The notes beneath the pieces are model-generated. The model did no database searches and was not told the DNA's origin. It worked only from the letters and a program-made list of their open reading frames with translations. A program made the position numbers and the translations under genes. From contig SKJZ01000217.1 of NCBI GenBank assembly GCA_007121755.1, positions 1 to 38,637 of the forward strand: a stretch of 38,637 nt of DNA, read 5' to 3'. Of the stretch, positions 33,156 through 38,637 are shown piece after piece (the first letter of the stretch is position 1; each line of letters starts with the position of its first letter). This DNA comes from Halorhodospira sp. Lineage in GTDB: Bacteria; Pseudomonadota; Gammaproteobacteria; Nitrococcales; Halorhodospiraceae.

Positions 33156-34445
33156 TCAGTCGGCGCGCCGGGTCTCCACCAACAGCGCCGCCAAAACCTC
33201 CGGCAGATCGTCCCGGGCCACCGCCCGCTGCCCGCCTTCGCCGCGCAGGCTCTTGACAGCTACCCGGCCCGCCGCAACCTCTTCTTCGCCAAGAATCAAT
33301 GCGACAGCCGCGCCGCTGCGATCGGCCCGTTTCAACTGGCCCTTGAAGCCCGCGCTGCCGGGATGAACCTCCAGCCGCAACCCCGGCAGCCGGTCGCGTA
33401 ACGCTTCCGCGAGCCGCAACGCCTCGCCGGGATCGGCGCCGACCACCATATAGGCGTGGGGCGCGCCGTCGAACTCCCCGCTGCCGGCCCGTTCCGCCAG
33501 CAACGCCACCAAGCGCTCCAGGCCCAAAGCGAACCCGATGGCTGGTGTCGGACGCCCGCCCAACTGCCCCACCAACCCGTCAAACCGCCCGCCGGCACAG
33601 ACTGTCCCTTGCGCGCCCAGGCGGTCGGTGATCCACTCGAAGACGGTCCGGGTATAGTAGTCAAGGCCGCGAACCAGCGCCGGATTCACGGTGTATTCGA
33701 TGCCGAGACGATCCAGCAGGTTCCGCACCGTAGCGAAGTGGGCGGCCGACTCCTCGTCCAGCGCATCGAGCAACCGAGGCGCGCCCTCCATGACCGCTTG
33801 CACGCCCGCATCCTTGCTGTCGAAGATACGCAACGGATTCGTCTCCAGACGGCGCCGGCTGTCGTCGTCCAGAGAGTCGATATGCTCCCGAAGGTAGGCC
33901 ACCAAGCGCTCGCGATGGACGGCGCGCGCCTCGGGCGTACCCAACGAATTGATCTCCAAACGCACGTCGTCCGCCAACCCCAACCGCCCCAACATGCGCG
34001 CGGTCATGGCAATCATCTCGACATCCAGTTCCGGCGCAGCAACGCCGAACGCCTCGGCGCCGACCTGGTGGAACTGCCGCAACCGGCCCCGCTGGGGACG
34101 CTCGTGACGGAACATGGGCCCCATGTACCATAGCCTCGGCTCGCCCCGGTTCAGAAAGCCGTGCTCCACGCCGGCACGCACGCAGCCCGCCGTTCCCTCG
34201 GGGCGCAACGTGAGGCTATCCCCGTTGCGATCCTCGAAGGTGTACATCTCCTTTTCGACGATATCGGTCACCTCGCCGATGGAGCGTTTGAACAACTCGG
34301 TGCGCTCCACTACCGGGAGGCGTATCTCCCGGTAGGCGTACGACTCCAAGGTGTCCCGGATCACGGTCTCGGCCCGTTGCCACAACGGGCTCTCGGCGGG
34401 CAACACATCGGAGAACCCACGGACGCTCTGAATACCCTTACCCAA
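33156..34445 (-). CDS. hisS: Histidyl-tRNA synthetase
   Basis: Class II aminoacyl-tRNA synthetase charging tRNA-His. The 429-residue protein has motif 1 in YREIRLPVVERTELFKRSIG, motif 2 in TLRPEGTAGCVRA with MFRHERPQRGRLRQFHQVG, the histidine-A motif ALVRGLDYYTRTVFE, and motif 3 in PAIGFALGLERLVALL, followed by the anticodon-binding domain. It begins 4 nt after the rodZ stop; ispG, normally between them, is absent. Confidence 0.97.
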   Translation of the reverse strand: MGKGIQSVRGFSDVLPAESPLWQRAETVIRDTLESYAYREIRLPVVERTELFKRSIGEVTDIVEKEMYTFEDRNGDSLTLRPEGTAGCVRAGVEHGFLNRGEPRLWYMGPMFRHERPQRGRLRQFHQVGAEAFGVAAPELDVEMIAMTARMLGRLGLADDVRLEINSLGTPEARAVHRERLVAYLREHIDSLDDDSRRRLETNPLRIFDSKDAGVQAVMEGAPRLLDALDEESAAHFATVRNLLDRLGIEYTVNPALVRGLDYYTRTVFEWITDRLGAQGTVCAGGRFDGLVGQLGGRPTPAIGFALGLERLVALLAERAGSGEFDGAPHAYMVVGADPGEALRLAEALRDRLPGLRLEVHPGSAGFKGQLKRADRSGAAVALILGEEEVAAGRVAVKSLRGEGGQRAVARDDLPEVLAALLVETRRAD

Positions 34446-34449
34446 ACCT

Positions 34450-35439
34450 CTACTCCGTGTCGGACACGCTGAACCGCGCTACACGGTTGCGAGTATGCGG
34501 CCTCAGGTTCACCGCTTCTCCGGCGAAATCGACCTCGACGTAACGGACATCGCCAATCACCAATTGGTAACTTTCGGCGTGGTTGAATTCGATGGTTTCG
34601 GGCCCGACCACCAATTCCCGGACCAACCTCTCCGCACCGGCTTCTACCTCGATCCACGCCTCGCCGCCGTCATCCACTCGAATCACCAGCGGACTGTACT
34701 CCCGGACCGGCGCAGAACTGAATGTCCGCGGGGCATCGTTCGGCGGCGGTATAGTCGGCGCCGCCACCGACTGCTGCGCTGAAGTGTCCGGGACCGCCTC
34801 CAATCGCGGTATTGGCTCCGCATTGGCAGCGGACGCGGGGGATTCCGATTCCTCCGGCCCCGCATCGACAGCGGACGCGGGGGATTCCTCCCGCTCCACA
34901 TCACCCGGGCTCTCCTGCTCCCGCGTTTCGGATCGCTCGACCACGATAGGAGGCGCCTCTTCCACCGCCGGGGCCGGTTCGACCGCCTCCGGCACCCCGC
35001 TCTCCCCGGCGCCCTGGAACCAAGCCAATCCGGCCGCCATCAGCGCAACCGCAATCCCGCCACCGACCACCCACGCCCCAGTGTTGCGTTGGGGCTTGGC
35101 TGGATCGGGCAGCGGTTGATAAATATGGATTTTTTGGGCCTGATCCGGCTCCAGGGCCTCGTAGTCGGCTACTACCTCGTCCGCATCGATATCGAGCAGC
35201 CGCGCGTATGAGCGCAAATACCCCCGCACAAACGTAGCCGGCGGCAATCGTTCAAAGTCGTCGGCCTCCAACGCTTCGACGCTCGCCGCAGGCAAATTGA
35301 GATGGGTCGCTACCGCTCGCGTAGAGAGCCCTTGGGCCTCTCTGGCCGCCCGCAGCCGCTCGCCCGGAGACACGTTGGAAAAACTCTGCTCCGCCGCCGT
35401 CCCATTGGCTTCGCTCCACCCCTGGTCGGTCTCGTTCAT
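34450..35439 (-). CDS. rodZ: Cytoskeleton protein RodZ
   Basis: Bitopic membrane protein that links MreB to the cell-elongation machinery. The 329-residue protein has an N-terminal Cro-like HTH (about 24-85, GERLRAAREAQGLSTRAVATHL) that binds MreB and a single membrane helix at about 121-141. A long Pro/Glu/Ser-rich periplasmic linker (with near repeats ESPASAVDAGPEE/ESPASAANAEP) leads to the C-terminal DUF4115 beta domain (about 240-320). Its ATG overlaps the pilW stop as ATGA. Confidence 0.94.
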   Translation of the reverse strand: MNETDQGWSEANGTAAEQSFSNVSPGERLRAAREAQGLSTRAVATHLNLPAASVEALEADDFERLPPATFVRGYLRSYARLLDIDADEVVADYEALEPDQAQKIHIYQPLPDPAKPQRNTGAWVVGGGIAVALMAAGLAWFQGAGESGVPEAVEPAPAVEEAPPIVVERSETREQESPGDVEREESPASAVDAGPEESESPASAANAEPIPRLEAVPDTSAQQSVAAPTIPPPNDAPRTFSSAPVREYSPLVIRVDDGGEAWIEVEAGAERLVRELVVGPETIEFNHAESYQLVIGDVRYVEVDFAGEAVNLRPHTRNRVARFSVSDTE

Positions 35440-36215
35440 CGTGTTCCTCGCTCACCCTTCAGCCGCTCAGCATAACGCGAATCCGGGTAGTGCTCATGCA
35501 ATTGTCGGCGGTACGCATCGGCCCGCCCCTCCATCCCCGCAGCGCGGTTGGCGTGTACCGCCCAGTAAAGCCCCCGCGGAGATAGCATCCCAGCCACCTC
35601 GGCATACCGCTCCAGCGCCTCCACCGCCTCGGACGCCTCCCCCTGCAATTGCAGGATCTCCCCCCGGCTGCGCCACGCCGCCGGAAAATCGGGAGCGGCC
35701 TTCAGGGCGGCGTCCGTGTATCGGTGCGCCGCTTCGATATCCCCGTGATCCAAGGCGCAAATCGCGGCGTTGGTCAGCGGCACCTCCGGACGCGCATAGG
35801 CGGGGGCGGATGCCGCCGCTTCCAAATGCTCCAGCGCCTCCGTAACGTCCCCATGCCGGCACAATACCCGGCCCAAGTTGTTTCGCAACGCGCCACTTTC
35901 CGGAGCCGCGGCGACCGCCCGCCGATGGTGGTCCAGGGCGGCTTCCGGTGCCCCTTCCATTTCCAGCACCAGGCCGAGTCCGGCCAGCGCCCGCGGATGT
36001 TCGGGTTGCAGCTCCAACGCCCGCTCCAGACGCTCCGTGGCAGGCCCGAACTGCCCTTCGCGCAGCAGGTGAAGCCCCACCCCGGCGTGGCTGTCGGCGG
36101 CTTCGCGATGGTCCCGCACCTCCGGCGCCGAAGCGCATCCCGCCACCAGCAGCGCCACCAACCACAGCGCGCGCCTCACCCGGCCGCGATTCCCCCTCTG
36201 TCCCGTTCGCCGCAT
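35436..36215 (-). CDS. pilW: Type IV pilus assembly lipoprotein PilW/PilF
   Basis: Outer-membrane TPR lipoprotein (pilotin) that helps PilQ secretin assembly in type IV pilus systems. The signal peptide ends in LLVAGC (Cys27). The mature protein is five to six TPR units (GPATERLERALELQPEHPRALAGLG, AALDHHRRAVAAAPESGALRNNLG, EALEHLEAAASAPAYARPEVPLTNAA). At 259 residues it fits the family. Starts inside the 3' end of rlmN (40-nt overlap), with AAGGGAC just upstream. The conserved rlmN-pilW-rodZ order supports the call. Confidence 0.9.
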   Translation of the reverse strand: MRRTGQRGNRGRVRRALWLVALLVAGCASAPEVRDHREAADSHAGVGLHLLREGQFGPATERLERALELQPEHPRALAGLGLVLEMEGAPEAALDHHRRAVAAAPESGALRNNLGRVLCRHGDVTEALEHLEAAASAPAYARPEVPLTNAAICALDHGDIEAAHRYTDAALKAAPDFPAAWRSRGEILQLQGEASEAVEALERYAEVAGMLSPRGLYWAVHANRAAGMEGRADAYRRQLHEHYPDSRYAERLKGERGTR

Positions 36216-37327
36216 CGTCCCTTGCCCCCCTCTCCTTGGAGACGCCCAACCAACTGACCGCACGCGCCGCCGATATCGCCGCCACGGCTGGAGCGAACGG
36301 TCGTGGTCAAGCCACGCTCCGCCAGGATATCCGCGAAGCGGCGGATACGCGACTCCGGCGAACATCGGAAGGCGGCGCCCGGAAACGGATTGAAGGGGAT
36401 GAGATTGACCTTTGACGGGATATTCCGCAACAGCTTGGCTAACCGCCGGGCCTGCTCGTCCGCATCGTTGACGCCGTCGAGCATGACATACTCCCAAGTA
36501 ATCCGGCGGGGATGCTTATCCCGGATATAGGCGTCGCAAGCCGGCAGCAGCCGCTCCAGCGGGTACTTGCGGTTGAGGGGTATCAACCGGTCCCGCAGTG
36601 CATTGTCGGGGGCGTGCAGCGAAACCGCGAGGCTCACGTCGGTGAGACCCCGCAACCGCTCCAGCGCCGGCGCCACACCGGAGGTGGAGATGGTCACCCG
36701 ACGTTTGGACAGGCCGAAGGCGTCGTCGTCGGTGAAGATACGCGACGCCGCCACCACGGCATTGAGATTGAGCAGCGGCTCGCCCATCCCCATAAAGACA
36801 ATATTGGTCACAGCCCCCTCGGGGAGCCGCTGAACCGCGGTGTGGAGCTGTCCGGCAATCTCGGCCGTACTCAGATTGCGGACGACACGGGCGGCCGCGG
36901 CCGTGGTGGCGGCGGCGGTGGCGCAGAAGGTACACCCCATGGCGCACCCGGCCTGGGACGAGACGCAGAGCGTCCCCCGCTTGGCCTCAGGGATGAAAAC
37001 GGTCTCGACGGCATTGCCGTCGGCAAGCCGCAGCAACCACTTGGTGGTCCCGTCGGCGGAGACCTCCTCCGCCTCCACCCGCGGCAGATCGACCCGGCAC
37101 AACTCCGAGAGCCGCACGCGCAGCGGCTTGGCCAGGTCGGTCATCGCTTGGAAGTCGTGGATCCGCCGCTGGTGGACCCACTTCAGTAATTGCCGTGCGC
37201 GAAAGCGTTTCTCGCCGATAGACTCGAGCAAGGAGACCATCCCCGCCCGGTCCAGGCCGATCAGATCAACCGCGGAACCGGACAGGCGGTCAAAGGGATT
37301 ACGTCCTTCAGCGCGCACAGATCTCAT
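36176..37327 (-). CDS. rlmN: Dual-specificity RNA methyltransferase RlmN
   Basis: Radical SAM enzyme that methylates C2 of A2503 in 23S rRNA and A37 of some tRNAs. The 4Fe-4S motif CxxxCxxC is seen in GCAMGCTFCATA, the SAM GGE-like segment in FMGMGEPLLNLNAV, and the catalytic Cys near the C-terminus in IGGACGQLVG. I chose the MRSVRAEGRNPFDRL start: 383 residues, N-terminus in register with E. coli RlmN. This start overlaps the end of ndk by 20 nt. The longer frame is ndk out of frame. Confidence 0.95.
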   Translation of the reverse strand: MRSVRAEGRNPFDRLSGSAVDLIGLDRAGMVSLLESIGEKRFRARQLLKWVHQRRIHDFQAMTDLAKPLRVRLSELCRVDLPRVEAEEVSADGTTKWLLRLADGNAVETVFIPEAKRGTLCVSSQAGCAMGCTFCATAAATTAAAARVVRNLSTAEIAGQLHTAVQRLPEGAVTNIVFMGMGEPLLNLNAVVAASRIFTDDDAFGLSKRRVTISTSGVAPALERLRGLTDVSLAVSLHAPDNALRDRLIPLNRKYPLERLLPACDAYIRDKHPRRITWEYVMLDGVNDADEQARRLAKLLRNIPSKVNLIPFNPFPGAAFRCSPESRIRRFADILAERGLTTTVRSSRGGDIGGACGQLVGRLQGEGGKGRCGERDRGGIAAG

Positions 37328-37733
37328 CGGCGGAGAAGAAGTAGTCGATCTCGGTCCGCGCGGTATCAGGACCATCGGAGCCGTGGACCGCATTGGCGTC
37401 GATGCTCTCCGCATAGTCGTGGCGCAGGGTGCCGGCGGCGGCCTCCTTGGGGTTGGTGGCGCCCATGATTTCGCGGTTCTTACGGATGGCGTCCTCGCCT
37501 TCAAGCGCCTGGACGAAGACCGGCCCGGAAGTCATGAACTGGACGAGGTCGTTGAAGAACGGTCTTTCGCGGTGGACGGCGTAGAACCCCTCGGCCTGTT
37601 CGCGGCTGAGATGCACCATCTTGGCGGCGACAATCCGCAGACCGGCGCGCTCGAAACGCGTGTAGATTTCACCGATGACGTTTTTCGCCACCGCGTCGGG
37701 TTTAATGATGGAGAGGGTGCGCTCCACGGCCAT
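37308..37733 (-). CDS. ndk: Nucleoside diphosphate kinase
   Basis: Transfers the gamma-phosphate between nucleoside di- and triphosphates. At 141 residues it is normal. It begins AVERTLSIIKPDAVAKNVIG and has the phosphohistidine in NAVHGSDG (His117), preceded by GATNPKEAAAGTLRHDYA. ATG chosen for AGGAG at 7 nt and the family N-terminus. Its order with rlmN is conserved. Confidence 0.97.
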   Translation of the reverse strand: MAVERTLSIIKPDAVAKNVIGEIYTRFERAGLRIVAAKMVHLSREQAEGFYAVHRERPFFNDLVQFMTSGPVFVQALEGEDAIRKNREIMGATNPKEAAAGTLRHDYAESIDANAVHGSDGPDTARTEIDYFFSADEICAR

Positions 37734-37797
37734 GGCGTAACTCCTGATCCGTTTTCTAAGTGAATGGGCGTGCGCCGCATGGCGGCGAGGGAGCGGC

Positions 37798-37826
37798 AGT
37801 CTAACCAGCCGCAGCGGCGACGGCAA
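37798..37826 (-). promoter_or_regulatory. Predicted promoter of ndk-rlmN-pilW-rodZ-hisS unit
   Basis: Minus-strand TTGCCG (37821-37826) and TAGACT (37798-37803) with 17-nt spacing, about 60 nt before ndk. The same box pair type occurs before tRNA-Leu. It is the only convincing promoter I see for the overlapping genes downstream. Confidence 0.5.
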
Positions 37827-37893
37827 CGCAACGCCACCGAAACCACGTACTGCATTTACCCGTTATTACGAGCGCAACAGCGACTTCGCGTCT

Positions 37894-38214
37894 CTAAACG
37901 GTGAAACTCTCGCCACAGCCGCACAGATCGCGGACGTTGGGGTTGCGGAAGTCGTAACGCCGGTTGATCCCGTCGCGGACGTAATCCACCTCCATTCCCT
38001 CCAGGAAGGGCAGATGGCGCCGCGCCACGACAACCTGCACGCCGTGCTGATCGAAGACCGCATCGTCCTCTTCCACGGCCTCGGCGTACTCGACGGTGTA
38101 GCCGAAACCGGAGCAGCCGGACGGCTTGACTCCCAGCCGCAGACCCACGGCCTGATTATTCTCAATATGGGAGCGGACGTGTTCCGCCACGTTCTCGGTA
38201 ATCGTGATCGACAT
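37894..38214 (-). CDS. iscA: A-type iron-sulfur cluster carrier IscA
   Basis: Carrier/scaffold protein for Fe-S cluster delivery. Three conserved cysteines are present: Cys34 (KPSGCSGFGY) and Cys98/Cys100 in LCGCGESFTV. Length 106 and the stretches GLRLGVKPSGCSG and FRNPNVRDLCGCGESF resemble IscA more than ErpA or SufA. An ATG with GAGGT 8 nt upstream is preferred over an in-frame GTG two codons earlier. It follows cysE and precedes ndk; iscR, iscS, iscU, hscBA and fdx are not here. Confidence 0.9.
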   Translation of the reverse strand: MSITITENVAEHVRSHIENNQAVGLRLGVKPSGCSGFGYTVEYAEAVEEDDAVFDQHGVQVVVARRHLPFLEGMEVDYVRDGINRRYDFRNPNVRDLCGCGESFTV

Positions 38215-38301
38215 CGGCACAGACCTCTTGCTCGCGTTGGGGGCGGATACTCCCCAGTGAGTCTAGCCCCGCCCCACGACCCACGAAAAGAACCCGCGGG
38301 G

Positions 38302-38637
38302 TCAGGAATCGTTTTCCGGCTTTCGCTTCGGATCGCCGTTGTCCACGGCGGCGTCCGGCACATCGATATCGGGTATCTCCGTCTCCCCGATATCTCCGCC
38401 CAACACCCGGACCGCGGTGCAAAGCTCCTCGATACGCCGGTCCGTGGTGTGGATATGATCGAGAATGGCGTTGACCGCCTGGGCCACCGGGTCGGGCATA
38501 TCGGTGGTGCCGTAGGCGTCGAAGCCGATCCGCCGCGCCACCTGCGCCCGCCGGTCAGTGTCCGGCGCCCGCCGCCCCACTTGGCGCGCCGGTATGCCCA
38601 CCATGGTGGCGCCCGCCGGCACATCTTTCAGGACGAC
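38302..38637 (-). CDS. cysE: Serine O-acetyltransferase, C-terminal part (cut by window edge)
   Basis: The last 111 residues of a left-handed beta-helix acyltransferase. The visible start VVLKDVPAGATMVGIPARQV is the end of the hexapeptide-repeat domain of CysE, which makes O-acetylserine for cysteine synthesis. A tail of about 90 residues follows, with a helical region (DMPDPVAQAVNAILDHIHTTDRRIEEL) and an acidic end, longer than in E. coli. The coding sequence continues past the right edge. cysE next to isc genes is usual in Gammaproteobacteria. Confidence 0.85.
   Translation of the reverse strand, partial: VVLKDVPAGATMVGIPARQVGRRAPDTDRRAQVARRIGFDAYGTTDMPDPVAQAVNAILDHIHTTDRRIEELCTAVRVLGGDIGETEIPDIDVPDAAVDNGDPKRKPENDS

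Noticed and set aside
38215..38301. IscR-type operator before iscA
   Set aside because: ACTC/GAGT half sites are visible but do not match the known IscR type 1 or type 2 pattern.

Overview
The window is a GC-rich chromosomal segment of a gammaproteobacterium. Gene order and protein types suggest the Ectothiorhodospiraceae/Chromatiales neighbourhood, such as Halorhodospira- or Spiribacter-like halophiles. That placement is inferred from synteny and was not tested. The clues are the carA-carB-greA-ftsH-folP-glmM-tpiA-secG-tRNA-Leu-nuo order, the rlmN-pilW-rodZ-hisS-yfgM-bamB order, and an H-NS family protein. Nearly all genes are on the minus strand. I see no prophage, insertion sequence, CRISPR array or rRNA.

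Layout by coordinate: 1-9922 is the proximal part of the nuo operon for respiratory complex I, read leftwards from a TTGACA-17-TAAACT promoter at 9994-10022 (nuoA to nuoK, with nuoL cut by the window edge). 10111-10195 is tRNA-Leu(GAG) with its own promoter. 10349-22621 is a long minus-strand housekeeping block: carA and carB (arginine/pyrimidine precursor), greA, a DUF4149-type membrane protein, a small membrane protein, rlmE, ftsH, folP, glmM, tpiA and secG. Only yhbY is inverted in it. 22962-26018 is a plus-strand unit with an ABC-2 transporter pair (yadG/yadH type) and a nicotinate phosphoribosyltransferase. 26042-29531 holds an H-NS family gene, pdxH, an NfeD-type membrane serine protease and adk. 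29676-30554 is an exported pentapeptide-repeat protein on the plus strand. 30535-38637 is a minus-strand block: NRDE protein, bamB, yfgM, hisS, rodZ, pilW, rlmN, ndk, iscA and the 3' end of cysE. Compared with the usual gammaproteobacterial order, ispG is missing between rodZ and hisS, and iscRSU and hscBA-fdx are missing around iscA.

The most unusual non-coding features are two large palindromic elements, 13037-13267 and 26532-26677. Each has perfect inverted-repeat arms (53 and 47 bp) enclosing a conserved core. The arms of one copy are unrelated to those of the other except for the innermost eight bases, and each element begins 7-11 nt past a stop codon. Also notable are a carAB leader with an intrinsic terminator overlapped by a short reading frame that ends on the carA TTG start, and a 48-nt imperfect palindrome in the divergent adk/pentapeptide gap.
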